Positions 1 to 9,315 of a stretch of DNA of 64,000 nt are shown piece by piece; the first letter of the stretch is position 1; each line of letters starts with the position of its first letter. The DNA lies in assembly GCF_018642165.1 (NCBI RefSeq), contig NZ_JAHHZM010000006.1, positions 124,001 to 188,000 on the forward strand. Direction: 5' to 3'. Source of the DNA: Echinicola shivajiensis (GTDB taxonomy: Bacteria; Bacteroidota; Bacteroidia; Cytophagales; Cyclobacteriaceae). A program made the translations under genes and the position numbers. Under the pieces are notes generated by a model, which made no database searches, was not told the origin of the DNA, and saw only the letters and a list, made by a program, of their open reading frames with translations.

Positions 1-2208
1 GTTCAATTGGGTTTTGCTCAGCAAAAAACAGTAGTTGACTATGTGAATCCATTAATAGGAACAGCTGTGGAAGGTTTTTCTCCTGGTAAAGATGGAGGTG
101 GAACCATGCCTTGTGTAGGCTTGCCTTTTGCTATGACCAATTTTGTAGCACAAACTAGGGAAAATAAAATCAGTGAGATGCCCTATGTTTATGAAGATGG
201 GCATATTCAGGGCTTTATGGCTACCCATCAGCCCACAGTATGGATGGGGGATTATGGATATGTTTCTTTGATGCCAGGGGTTGGATCATTGAAATTGTTG
301 CCGGAAGATCGTCAAATGTCCTTTTCGCATAAGAATGAAAAGCTTGGTCCACATTATTATAGTGTGGAAATGTCTAATGGATCATCAAGTATAAAAGGTG
401 AAATAGCCGCTGCATCTAGGGCCGGCCTATTCCGCTTCACCTTTCCTGAAGACGATGAAGCGTTTATTGTGGTACAAGCCATTAACATTACTGAAAACAA
501 AAAGGATTTTCAGGCATATTTGGAAATAGATGAGGTGAAGCAGGAAATTCGGGGATATAACCCTCAGAGAATGTCATCACATCTTGGGCCTGATTTGCCT
601 AATTTTAAAGGGTATTTTGTAATTACATTTGATAAGCCCTTTAAGCAGTATGGTACCTGGAATTCTTTTAGGAACGAACCCCAGATCAGTCCAATGGGCA
701 AGGAACAAGAAGGGGCAAGAATGGGTGGATATATCCAATTTGAAACAGAAGATAAAGAAGTTGTTCAAGCTAAAGTAAGTACCTCATTTATATCTTTGGA
801 ACAGGCACGTCAAAACCAAAATATTGAGGTGCCTGATTGGGATTTTGATGCTTTGGTGAAGAGGACAGAAGAAGTTTGGCAAAAGAGACTGAGCAGGCTG
901 CAGATAAAAGGGGCTACTGAAGACCAGAAAACTATTTTTTATACCGCACTGTTTCACACGATGTTGTTCCCTAGGGAGTTTTCAGAATACGGAAGATATT
1001 ACAGTGCCTTTGATGATCAGGTTCATGAAGGCGTTTCTTATAATGATTATTCTCTTTGGGATACATTTAGGGCTTTACATCCGCTGATGTATTTTACCAA
1101 TCCTGAAAGAGTAAGTCCCATGGTACAATCCCTACTTCAAATGTACCAAGAGGGAGGTTGGTTGCCGAAATGGCCCAATCCAACTTATACAAATATTATG
1201 GTGGGTACCCATGCTGATGCCTTTATTGCTGATGCTTATATGAAAGGCTTTAGGGATTATGATGTAGCGTTGGCCTATCAGGCAATTAGAAAGGATGCCA
1301 TGCACCCACCTTTCAGAGATACTGAAAGAAATTGGGGAGATAGAAATGAAGGAGAATTATATGAAGCCAGGGGTGGTTTGACCTATTACCATTCTTTAGG
1401 TTATGTTCCTGCAGATAAGACCAGAGAATCAGTTACTAGAACCATTGAATTTGGAATTGATGATTATAGTATTGCACAGATGGCCAAGGAACTTGGGAAG
1501 GAAGATGACTATGCTAGGTTAATGCACTGGAGTAAGAATTACAAAAACTTGTTTAATCCTGAAACAGGCTTTTTTAATGCGAGGCTTTTAGATGGGAACT
1601 GGCATGGAAATACCCAAGAGGGATTTACAGAAGGAGGAAGATGGACCTATTTATTTGGAGCAATGCATGATGTTCCGGGGATGATAGCATTGTTCGGTGG
1701 AGAGGAAAAATTTGCACAGAAACTTAAGGAGAATTTTGAAGGACAACACTATAGGCATGATAATGAGCCAGGACATCATTATGCCTATTTGTTTAATTAT
1801 TGCGGTATGCCTTGGGAAACACAAGCCTTGGTTCGAAAGCATACTTCGGAGGAAAATTATAGAAATCAGCCTATCGGAATAAATGGAAATGATGATTGTG
1901 GCCAAATGTCTGCATGGTATATTTTTAGCTCACTCGGATTCTATCCCGTTTCTCCAACTGCAGAGAAGTTTGCCTTAGGGGCGCCCCAATTTGAAGAAAT
2001 CAGTATAGATCTTTCTGATCAAGGAGGAGATAATAGTTTCCTGATTAAAGCCGAAAATATCTCGGATAAGAATATGTATGTGCAAGCTGTTTATTTGGAT
2101 GGAAGAGAATTAAAAACGCCCTTTATTTCCTACAAGGAAATTGTGGGAGGCCATGAATTGATTTTCGAGATGGGAAGCAAACCGAATCCAAGTGTTTTTA
2201 ATGATTAA
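1..2208 (+). CDS. GH92 family alpha-mannosidase (5' end outside window)
   Basis: Exo-acting, calcium-dependent alpha-mannosidase of glycoside hydrolase family 92, exported to periplasm or cell surface to trim mannose from glycans. The reading frame is open from base 1, and the first residues (VQLGFAQ) look like the end of a signal peptide, so the true start lies upstream. A TTG at 7 is only an apparent start. Counting from that codon, typical GH92 motifs are GGWLPKWP near 385, HADAFIADAY near 402, NEPGHH near 585 (its Glu is the family's general acid) and GNDDCGQMSAWY at 627-638 (Asp pair of the general base region). The length of about 730 residues is normal for the family. It is followed by 488 bp of intergenic DNA and then susC, so it may end an operon that starts outside the window. 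Family assignment is firm; linkage specificity cannot be read. Confidence 0.93.
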   Translation, partial: VQLGFAQQKTVVDYVNPLIGTAVEGFSPGKDGGGTMPCVGLPFAMTNFVAQTRENKISEMPYVYEDGHIQGFMATHQPTVWMGDYGYVSLMPGVGSLKLLPEDRQMSFSHKNEKLGPHYYSVEMSNGSSSIKGEIAAASRAGLFRFTFPEDDEAFIVVQAINITENKKDFQAYLEIDEVKQEIRGYNPQRMSSHLGPDLPNFKGYFVITFDKPFKQYGTWNSFRNEPQISPMGKEQEGARMGGYIQFETEDKEVVQAKVSTSFISLEQARQNQNIEVPDWDFDALVKRTEEVWQKRLSRLQIKGATEDQKTIFYTALFHTMLFPREFSEYGRYYSAFDDQVHEGVSYNDYSLWDTFRALHPLMYFTNPERVSPMVQSLLQMYQEGGWLPKWPNPTYTNIMVGTHADAFIADAYMKGFRDYDVALAYQAIRKDAMHPPFRDTERNWGDRNEGELYEARGGLTYYHSLGYVPADKTRESVTRTIEFGIDDYSIAQMAKELGKEDDYARLMHWSKNYKNLFNPETGFFNARLLDGNWHGNTQEGFTEGGRWTYLFGAMHDVPGMIALFGGEEKFAQKLKENFEGQHYRHDNEPGHHYAYLFNYCGMPWETQALVRKHTSEENYRNQPIGINGNDDCGQMSAWYIFSSLGFYPVSPTAEKFALGAPQFEEISIDLSDQGGDNSFLIKAENISDKNMYVQAVYLDGRELKTPFISYKEIVGGHELIFEMGSKPNPSVFND

Positions 2209-2506
2209 TTTCCAGATACTGGATAATTAACTTTAAATCTTATATGAATATATGGTCTTGTTTTTTTCAGGTAATTAAATTTTGCTAGCTGGATTGGCTA
2301 GTACTTTTTTCATTGTTTTAATAGTTAAAGCTTACCATGCATATTGAGGTTTAAAGTTGAGTTTTTTTTTAGATAGCTTATTTACGTCTCCTATTCCCAT
2401 CCTGTTGTTCCTTGTTTATTAGAATCTACAAGTTTTTACGATTTCGGCTTTGGAAATACACCATATAATATCCTGAAAAAAGGAATAAAGAAGTATTTGT
2501 TATTCA

Positions 2507-2522
2507 GTGCAAACGTTTGCAC
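2507..2522. promoter_or_regulatory. Perfect 16-bp LacI-family-type operator
   Basis: GTGCAAACGTTTGCAC is a perfect inverted repeat with the central CG typical of LacI/CcpA-type operators. It abuts the -7 box at 2526-2533, so a bound repressor would block the susC promoter. A near copy (GCAAACCTTTGC at 12243-12254) precedes another -7 box in front of the GH20 gene. No LacI-family gene lies in the window. Confidence 0.7.
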
Positions 2523-2525
2523 AAA

Positions 2526-2533
2526 TATATTTG
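2526..2533 (+). promoter_or_regulatory. Putative Bacteroidota -7 promoter box for the first PUL
   Basis: TATATTTG matches the Bacteroidota -7 consensus TAnnTTTG. The nearest upstream TTTG (2496-2499) is farther away than the usual -33 spacing. The promoter is therefore either weak or activator-assisted, or the -33 element is degenerate. Confidence 0.5.
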
Positions 2534-2696
2534 TAAACGTCGATTTAACACTTTTAATTTACGAAATAACAATATTGTTAATTCATAAAATACAGAATCA
2601 AATATTTATAAATAGGATTACTGTAGTCTAAAGTTTGCTTTAATGCTTTATCATAAACGTAATGAATTTATCAGTTTCAATCCAAAATAACATCTT

Positions 2697-5600
2697 ATGA
2701 ACCAATTTCCACACCAAAAAAACAAATGGCTAAATATGTTCCTCCCGGGAATAATGATAGGTCATATGAAGAAATTCCCCCTGATGATTTTATTCATCAT
2801 TTTTGCAAAATTGAGTTTTGCACAGAGTAATATCACAGGCAAAGTAATTTCAGGAGAAGATGAACAAGCCATCCCCGGTGTAACAGTTTTGCTGAAAGGG
2901 ACCTCTAATGGTACTGTAACGGATTTGGATGGTAACTATTTCATTAGTGTACCCGATGTGTCTGCAGCGGAGCTATCTTTTTCCTTTGTTGGCTATATCA
3001 CCAAGTCGGTTGCCATCAATAACCAATCCCAGATTAATATCACTTTAGAACCAGATGTGGCTCAATTGGATGAAGTAGTAGTGGTGGGTTACGGTGAAAC
3101 TAAAAAGAAAGATTTAACTGGTTCTGTAGTTTCCATGGGCAGTGAGACGATCAAGGAAACCAATAAAGTGAATGCCTTTCAGGCCATGCAAGGCCAAGTG
3201 GCCGGTGTCAATATTCAGGCAGCAGATAATAAGCCTGGAGGAGGTTTTAATGTGCGGATAAGAGGATCCAACACTATAAACGCCAACGAAACAGTGGAGC
3301 AAGGAGGTTTTAACCCTGGTCAAAACCCTTTATTTGTCGTGGATGGCATTTTCGTGAATGATATATCCTTTTTGAATCCTTCAGATATTGAACGAATGGA
3401 TGTATTGAAGGACGCTTCTGCCACTGCTATTTATGGTTCCAGAGGTAGTAATGGGGTGGTCATCATAGAAACCAAAAAAGGAAGTGAAGGCAGTGTTTCT
3501 GTTCAGTATGATAATTATATAGGGGTAAAACAAGCTTATAATATCCCTGATATGCTTCAGGGGGAAGAATTTGTAGAATATTTCAAGGATGCTATTGTTG
3601 GAAATTTTTATGCCTCCGGAAATTTTGATGTGTCGAGAGATGATGTGGATTTGGCGGATTATATGAGGCCCAATGAAATGGAAAACATTGCCAATAATAA
3701 TTATGTAAACTGGATAGATTTAGTTAAACATAATGGGATGCAGCAAAACCATACGCTCAGCTTAAATGGCGGTAACAGCAAAACGGTTTATGGGATTGGT
3801 GTGGCTTATACACAAGATGAGGGAACCTTTGAAGGAGAGGATTATGAGCGGTATACAATTCGTGGCAATTTGAGTAGCAAATTATCTGATTATGTAAGTT
3901 TAAGTATGAGTAACTATGCTTCATTTTCCATCAGAAATGAGGGAAGCCGTGAAGGTTTAAGAAGTGCTTATAGATTAAGGCCAACAGGAACTCCATATGA
4001 TGAAAATGGTGATCCGGTATTTTTTCCATTGGAAGGCGAAACATTTATTACCAACCCGCTATTTGAACCTAGTAACATCACTAGGGAAACTAGAAGTTTA
4101 AATTATTTGAGTAATCTTTCTTTGGCAGTGACTCCTGTCAAAAACCTCAAAATCAGTTCTAATTTCTCTCCGAATATAGAATTCAACCGCTATGGAGAAT
4201 ATAGGGGTAGATATGCCAAATCAACCAGTGGGAATATTGAAAATAGACGGGCAGATGTAACCAATGGAAATAGGATTTCTTATACCTGGGATAATATTGT
4301 GAACTATAAATGGGAGGCCAATGCAGATCATAGCATCAATGCAACCTTTGTTTACTCTCTATTTATGGACCGGTACGAGAATTACAGGATGCAAAGAAGG
4401 AATTTCAATACGGACGATTATCTGTTTTATAATATTGATGCTGGTTCCGATATCCGAAATGTAGAAAGCGGTTTTTCAAAACAAACGCTTGAATCATATA
4501 CTGGTAGGATTAATTATGCCTTTAGGGACAAATACCTATTGACCTTGACAGGAAGATATGATGGATCTTCAATATTGGCAGAGGACAATAAGTGGGCATT
4601 CTTCCCTTCAGCTGCCTTTGCATGGAGAGTTATTGATGAAGGGTTTATGGAACAACAAAATCTATTTGATGAATTAAAGTTGCGTATTAGCTATGGGCAG
4701 ACTGGAAATAATGGTGCTGGCGGAGGACTTAGGCCTTTAGGGTCCCAGTCATTGATCGGCAATGGTTTTACTAATTTGGGAGGGAATGTGACCCAAACAG
4801 CTTTTGTGAGCAGTTTAGCCAACCAGAATTTAACCTGGGAAAAGACCAAGGAAATCAATTTTGGTTTGGATTTCGGTTTCTTCAATAATAGGCTTTATGG
4901 TTCATTGGATATCTATAATAGAAAGAATACCGGTATTATTTTCTTTAGGCCAACTCCTACGGTTACGGGTTTTTCTGGGGTATTTGAAAATGTAGGTGAA
5001 GCTACCAACAAAGGAATTGAACTCGGTTTAACCTCTGTGAATTTCGATAGAAAGGATTTTAAATGGACTACTTCCTTGAACTTTGCCATGAATAAAAATG
5101 AAGTAACCCAATTATACGGGGACTTGAATGAAATATTGTTTGGCGTGCAGGCGGGTTCTTTTATTCATAGGGTTGGAGAGCCTGTGGGATCTATTTATGC
5201 TTATAAATTTGATGGGATTTGGCAATTGGATGAAATAGAAGAGGCCCAAAGTTATGGGCAACAGCCAGGCCAGGTAAAGGTAAAGGATATCAATAATGAT
5301 GGTCAAATAGATGCTGATGACAGAACGGTACTTGGGGCAAATATGCCTGATTGGACAGGAGGGATTTCCAACACATTTAACTACAAACAATGGGACTTTA
5401 CATTTTTTGTAAGAACAAGTCAAGGAGCTGTATCACCAAGTTATTTCCATATTTCACATTCTGGAGGCTTCGATTCTACACCTGCTAGGTTTAACAGTTT
5501 GAAAAGCAATTATTGGACCCCAGACAATCCTTCCAATGAATGGTATCAGCCAAGTAATAATGGCCCATTTGCTGAGGCATTGACCTATCACGATGTGTCT

Positions 5601-5816
5601 TTTGTAAAGGTAGGCTATATCACTTTGGGCTATAACTTCGATAATGCTGTTTTGGATGCACTTAAAATCGGTAGTCTTAGGTTATACTTTACCGCTCAAA
5701 ATCCATTCACATTCACCAAATATGATGGTTGGGATCCGGAGAATGCAGCCCGTAATAGCTGGGGATCGGCTTATATGTCCAGAATCCTTATGGGAGGTAT
5801 AAATGTTAAATTTTAA
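2697..5816 (+). CDS. susC: SusC-like TonB-dependent outer-membrane receptor
   Basis: Imports oligosaccharides across the outer membrane together with its SusD partner, powered by TonB. The 1039-residue frame has a signal peptide ending near A42-Q43, a CarboxypepD_reg-like domain at about 46-120, the segment LDEVVVVGYGETKKKDLTGS at about 124-143, a plug domain to about 255, a long beta-barrel, and an aromatic C-terminus (GINVKF). The start at 2697 gives a 23-residue extension before a more classical signal peptide beginning MKKFPLMILF at 2766; either could be used. It is first in an operon with susD, 6 bp apart, under the promoter with the LacI-type palindrome. Substrate is inferred only from neighbours: probably an uronic-acid-containing glycan. 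Confidence 0.95.
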   Translation: MNQFPHQKNKWLNMFLPGIMIGHMKKFPLMILFIIFAKLSFAQSNITGKVISGEDEQAIPGVTVLLKGTSNGTVTDLDGNYFISVPDVSAAELSFSFVGYITKSVAINNQSQINITLEPDVAQLDEVVVVGYGETKKKDLTGSVVSMGSETIKETNKVNAFQAMQGQVAGVNIQAADNKPGGGFNVRIRGSNTINANETVEQGGFNPGQNPLFVVDGIFVNDISFLNPSDIERMDVLKDASATAIYGSRGSNGVVIIETKKGSEGSVSVQYDNYIGVKQAYNIPDMLQGEEFVEYFKDAIVGNFYASGNFDVSRDDVDLADYMRPNEMENIANNNYVNWIDLVKHNGMQQNHTLSLNGGNSKTVYGIGVAYTQDEGTFEGEDYERYTIRGNLSSKLSDYVSLSMSNYASFSIRNEGSREGLRSAYRLRPTGTPYDENGDPVFFPLEGETFITNPLFEPSNITRETRSLNYLSNLSLAVTPVKNLKISSNFSPNIEFNRYGEYRGRYAKSTSGNIENRRADVTNGNRISYTWDNIVNYKWEANADHSINATFVYSLFMDRYENYRMQRRNFNTDDYLFYNIDAGSDIRNVESGFSKQTLESYTGRINYAFRDKYLLTLTGRYDGSSILAEDNKWAFFPSAAFAWRVIDEGFMEQQNLFDELKLRISYGQTGNNGAGGGLRPLGSQSLIGNGFTNLGGNVTQTAFVSSLANQNLTWEKTKEINFGLDFGFFNNRLYGSLDIYNRKNTGIIFFRPTPTVTGFSGVFENVGEATNKGIELGLTSVNFDRKDFKWTTSLNFAMNKNEVTQLYGDLNEILFGVQAGSFIHRVGEPVGSIYAYKFDGIWQLDEIEEAQSYGQQPGQVKVKDINNDGQIDADDRTVLGANMPDWTGGISNTFNYKQWDFTFFVRTSQGAVSPSYFHISHSGGFDSTPARFNSLKSNYWTPDNPSNEWYQPSNNGPFAEALTYHDVSFVKVGYITLGYNFDNAVLDALKIGSLRLYFTAQNPFTFTKYDGWDPENAARNSWGSAYMSRILMGGINVKF

Positions 5817-5822
5817 TTTGAG

Positions 5823-7430
5823 ATGATTATGAATAAATATAAAATATTATCTGTTTTTGCTGGTTTTACTTTGGCTTTACAGTCCTGTAGTGACTTTTTA
5901 GATGAAGAAAATAGGGAATCACTTACTGATGAATTGTTATTCAAAGACCCTGCGGCTTTTGATCAATTGGTGGCAAATGGATATGATAAGTTAAGATTGG
6001 CCACAACTTTTTATGATCTAGATCACCAAGGTACAGATGTGTTTACGAGAGGAGATATTATCTCCGGAATCAGTGAATTGAACGACTATGTGAACCTTAG
6101 GCCTGCCAATGGATCTGTTAGAACCTATTGGACCAATTATTATGCTGTTGTTGCCGCGGCCAATACAGCAATAGATAGGGCAGATGAAATAGAGGGACTA
6201 TCACAATCTGCCAAAGACAAAGGAATAGGTGAAGCCAAGTTTTTGAGGGCATTCTCTTATTTTCATTTGGTAGAAAACTTTGGAGAAGTCCCATTGGTAT
6301 TAAATGAAATAAGAAGCGCTCAATCTGATTTCACTAGGGCTTCCGAGCAGGAGGTTTATGCACAAATACTTCAGGATATAGAAGATGCTTTGGGAGCTGT
6401 GGACGAAAATACAGATGAATTTGGTAGGGTAAGCAAGGATGCCGTAAGACACCTAAAGGCAAAGGTTTTATTGACCAAAGGATACAAAAGCTTCGGCAGT
6501 TCACAGGATTTTTCTGATGCTGCTTCCATCGCTGAAACGGTGATTGCGAACCATCCATTGGAAGATAGTTTTAGCTTGTTAATGGAAGAGGAAAACCAAA
6601 GAAATGAAGAGGTCATTTTCTCTTTGCTTTATGGAAATAACCCTGTGTCCAGAGGATTGGGGAATAATAGGCACTTATTGTTCAAATTCAGCTATGATGT
6701 ATATCCTGGTCAGACCCGCTCTACCTTGTACCATAGAGGTCTTGGAACAGCCCCAACTCCTTATTATTTCTCATTATTTGAAGATGGGGACGAGAGGGAG
6801 TCAACTTCTATTAGAAGGTTGATGAATGCTGAAGTAGATGGTCCTGACGGTGTAATACAGGCTGGTGATACTAGTATTTATTTTCCTAAAACAGCATGGT
6901 CAGAGGCGGTAATAGCCAGTAAAGATTATGTAGTCATTAATCCTGCTCAATATTTTGTTCCGGATGGAATTACCCAAGTGCATTATCCCATGTTCAAAAA
7001 ATTTGATGATCCAGGAGTGCCTTATACTAATCCCGGTATTAACCCTGATGGAGAGCGAGATGCCATGATTATGCGTTCAGGTGAAACTAGGATAATTGCT
7101 GCGGAGGCTTACCTCCAAAGTGGTAATGCTGCCAAAGCGGCTGAGCATATCAATGCTTTAAGGTTTAGAGCAGGTTTAGAGGAAATGGTTGAAGCTGATG
7201 AAGTGGATATCGACCTTATTATGGACGAAAGTGCCAAAGAACTAGGAGGGGAAATCAGCAGATGGATGGAGCTAAAAAGAAACGGAACTTTGATCGACAG
7301 GGTATTGGCACATAATCCCCATGCTGCATTGAATAATGCCATTAAACCCTACCACCTTTTGAGACCTATTCCACAAAGTGAAGTAGATGTCAGTGGCGGT
7401 AGCATCTCACAAAACGAAGAATATAATTAA
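5823..7430 (+). CDS. susD: SusD/RagB-family glycan-binding lipoprotein
   Basis: Surface lipoprotein that caps the SusC channel and binds the glycan. The 535-residue protein has a signal sequence with lipidation cysteine C22 (LALQSC), the alpha-helical TPR-like SusD fold with typical phrases such as GEAKFLRAFSYFHLVENFGEVPLV near 135-158, and the C-terminal ELGGEISRWMELKRNG segment followed by an LLRPIP ending, as in the family. Start 5823 lies directly behind susC; M3 (5829) is an alternative. A strong terminator follows at 7449-7480, so genes from 7537 may be read only by partial read-through or from their own promoter. Confidence 0.95.
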   Translation: MIMNKYKILSVFAGFTLALQSCSDFLDEENRESLTDELLFKDPAAFDQLVANGYDKLRLATTFYDLDHQGTDVFTRGDIISGISELNDYVNLRPANGSVRTYWTNYYAVVAAANTAIDRADEIEGLSQSAKDKGIGEAKFLRAFSYFHLVENFGEVPLVLNEIRSAQSDFTRASEQEVYAQILQDIEDALGAVDENTDEFGRVSKDAVRHLKAKVLLTKGYKSFGSSQDFSDAASIAETVIANHPLEDSFSLLMEEENQRNEEVIFSLLYGNNPVSRGLGNNRHLLFKFSYDVYPGQTRSTLYHRGLGTAPTPYYFSLFEDGDERESTSIRRLMNAEVDGPDGVIQAGDTSIYFPKTAWSEAVIASKDYVVINPAQYFVPDGITQVHYPMFKKFDDPGVPYTNPGINPDGERDAMIMRSGETRIIAAEAYLQSGNAAKAAEHINALRFRAGLEEMVEADEVDIDLIMDESAKELGGEISRWMELKRNGTLIDRVLAHNPHAALNNAIKPYHLLRPIPQSEVDVSGGSISQNEEYN

Positions 7431-7448
7431 GATTGGGGTTTATAAACT

Positions 7449-7484
7449 AGGAACTTTTTTCTTTTGGAAAAAAGTTCCTTTCGT
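7449..7484 (+). terminator. Rho-independent terminator after susD
   Basis: A 13-bp perfect stem (AGGAACTTTTTTC / GAAAAAAGTTCCT) with a 5-nt loop is followed by a short T-rich tail. It is preceded by the 13-mer ATTGGGGTTTATA, which recurs before the terminator at 12429. Confidence 0.75.
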
Positions 7485-7536
7485 ATTTTACAATCCATCT
7501 TTATAGTTTAATTATCATATTTTAGAAAAAAACAAA

Positions 7537-9315
7537 ATGAACAGTATAACCCGAAAAACATTTTTGAAACAATCCCTAGGAATGGGGACTGCTCTATATT
7601 TTATGCCAGGCATGAGTATTTCCAGTTTTGGTCAATCTCATGGCAATGGAGCAGAGGGATTAATGGATCAGCTGATCGAGGCCAATGACAGGCATGTTCA
7701 GGCGCTCTTGAGTCAAGGTGAGGCAGCCAACCGTCATGGAGGAAGGAGCGATGGCTATAATTTTGCTAAATTTTCAGCAGCCTACTGTTGTAAGGAGTCG
7801 AAGTTTTTTGAAGATAAGGAACTGATTGAAGCTTTGCTGAAAACTACGGATAAGCTGATTGCTAGTCAAAGGCCAGATGGTACAATTAATGCTGGAAATT
7901 TGGAATCACCACCAGATACAGGATTTATCATGAAGCCGCTTTGTTCTGGGGTATATATTTTAGGCCAAAAGGAAGATAAAGCATTAGAGGAGGTAAAAGC
8001 AAAAATAAAGACATTTATTCAAGATGCCGGTGAAGCACTGGTCGTTGGGGGGATACATACACCCAACCACAGATGGGTGGTTTGTCAGGTTTTGGCCATG
8101 ATCCATAGGCTGTATCCTGATCAAAGGTATATTGACCGAATTGATGACTGGTTGGATGAAGGGATTTATATGGATGAAGATGGGCATTACCCAGAACGCA
8201 GCATGAATTATTCTGATGTGGAGAATAGTGCCTTTTTAACACTGGGAAGGATTTTGGACCGACCAGCGTTATATGAAGCGCCAAGGAAGAGTTTGGAGAT
8301 GACCTATTATTATATGGAACCAAATGGGGACTTGGTCACCACTGATTCCAGAAGACAGGACCAATATTCCCATAGAAGTATTATTGTACAGTATCTTCAT
8401 TACAGGCATTTGGCGATATTGGACCAGGATGGGAAGTTTGCGCAGATTGTTAAAATGATTGAGGGCTTTCCGGGCTTTGAGGAATTGATCATTGAGGAAG
8501 AGCTTTACAGCTTTATGGATAATGAGTTGTTACAGGAAGAGCTGCCCCAATTAGAAGCGGTTCCAACCAATTTTGAGAAGCTCTTCAAAACCAGCAGCCT
8601 GGCAAGGATACGCAGGGGGGACACCACAGCTACTATTTTTGGCGGGGTAGACTGGCCATTAATTATTGCATCTGGTAGATCTGTTAGCCCTAATTTTTTC
8701 AGCTATAGAAAGGGAAAAGCCATACTATGGTATATGCGCATGTCTGCGAATTTCTTCAGTATGGGACATTTTAGAAGTGAAGGTTTAAGAAAAGAAGGGA
8801 ACAAATATATCCTTCATAAAAAGCTAGATGTTCCTTATTATCAACCATTGCCCAAGGATGAAAGAAATAAAGAGGGAGATTATGCACATACGCCAAGTAC
8901 TAATGACAGATTTTGGAGCAAAATGGCTTTTGATAAAAGGCCTGTCAGCAATGTAAAGACATTGGACAGTACGGTGACCATTGAGGAAAATGCTGGCAAA
9001 GTGGATGTTCATTTTGATGTAGGAGGTCTGGAAGGAGTAAGCGTTACGATCGAATTGTGTTTTGATGAACAAGGCCAATTAAAAGGAGTAGAAAAAGCAG
9101 CAGATGGGGAAAACTATTATCTTCCTACTGGAAGTGGAAGCTTCGAAAATGGAGGGGATAAAATCACATTTGGCCCTGGGGTGAAAATGCATGAAAGAAT
9201 AAGGGGCTTGGACGGGGAAAAATACAGCGTTCATTTTGGAAGCTTGAGAACTGAAGGAAACCATGTTTATCTAACGGGTATTACACCGTTTACCCATACA
9301 CTAACTTTTGAATGA
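7537..9315 (+). CDS. Exported alpha/alpha-toroid protein, putative polysaccharide lyase
   Basis: I cannot name a family with certainty. The 592 residues begin with an export signal containing TRKTFLK (a Tat-like motif with Lys for the second Arg) and ending near SSFGQ. Residues about 40-340 look like an all-alpha toroid: helix-rich, with DGTINAGN, IHTPNHRWVVCQ and NYSDVENSAF segments. Residues about 350-592 are beta-rich (RIRRGDTTATIFGG onward), like the beta-sandwich domain of heparinase II/III-type and other toroid lyases. His, Asn and Tyr residues in the toroid segments could serve catalysis. It overlaps the DUF4861 gene by 4 bp, and a GH105 follows, the enzyme class that removes the unsaturated uronyl end made by lyases. 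Lyase function is therefore inferred from architecture and context, not from a recognised signature. Confidence 0.6.
   Translation: MNSITRKTFLKQSLGMGTALYFMPGMSISSFGQSHGNGAEGLMDQLIEANDRHVQALLSQGEAANRHGGRSDGYNFAKFSAAYCCKESKFFEDKELIEALLKTTDKLIASQRPDGTINAGNLESPPDTGFIMKPLCSGVYILGQKEDKALEEVKAKIKTFIQDAGEALVVGGIHTPNHRWVVCQVLAMIHRLYPDQRYIDRIDDWLDEGIYMDEDGHYPERSMNYSDVENSAFLTLGRILDRPALYEAPRKSLEMTYYYMEPNGDLVTTDSRRQDQYSHRSIIVQYLHYRHLAILDQDGKFAQIVKMIEGFPGFEELIIEEELYSFMDNELLQEELPQLEAVPTNFEKLFKTSSLARIRRGDTTATIFGGVDWPLIIASGRSVSPNFFSYRKGKAILWYMRMSANFFSMGHFRSEGLRKEGNKYILHKKLDVPYYQPLPKDERNKEGDYAHTPSTNDRFWSKMAFDKRPVSNVKTLDSTVTIEENAGKVDVHFDVGGLEGVSVTIELCFDEQGQLKGVEKAADGENYYLPTGSGSFENGGDKITFGPGVKMHERIRGLDGEKYSVHFGSLRTEGNHVYLTGITPFTHTLTFE

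Larger units (their letters stand above)
2209..2696. other. Intergenic region with susC promoter and operator
   Basis: No coding potential was seen in this 488-bp AT-rich stretch. It holds a LacI-type palindrome at 2507-2522 and a TAnnTTTG box at 2526-2533 (listed separately). A looser half-site, TGTAAACG, follows at 2532-2539. The leader between the -7 box and susC is about 160 nt. No convincing terminator for the GH92 gene was found. Confidence 0.6.

Noticed and set aside
2496-2533. Complete -33/-7 promoter for the first susC
   Set aside because: The only TTTG upstream is too far from the -7 box (26 nt between them), so only the -7 element is reported.
7537-7635. Twin-arginine export signal on the lyase-like protein
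   Set aside because: The motif has Arg-Lys in place of Arg-Arg; it may be a Tat variant, but the sequence alone does not support a firm call.
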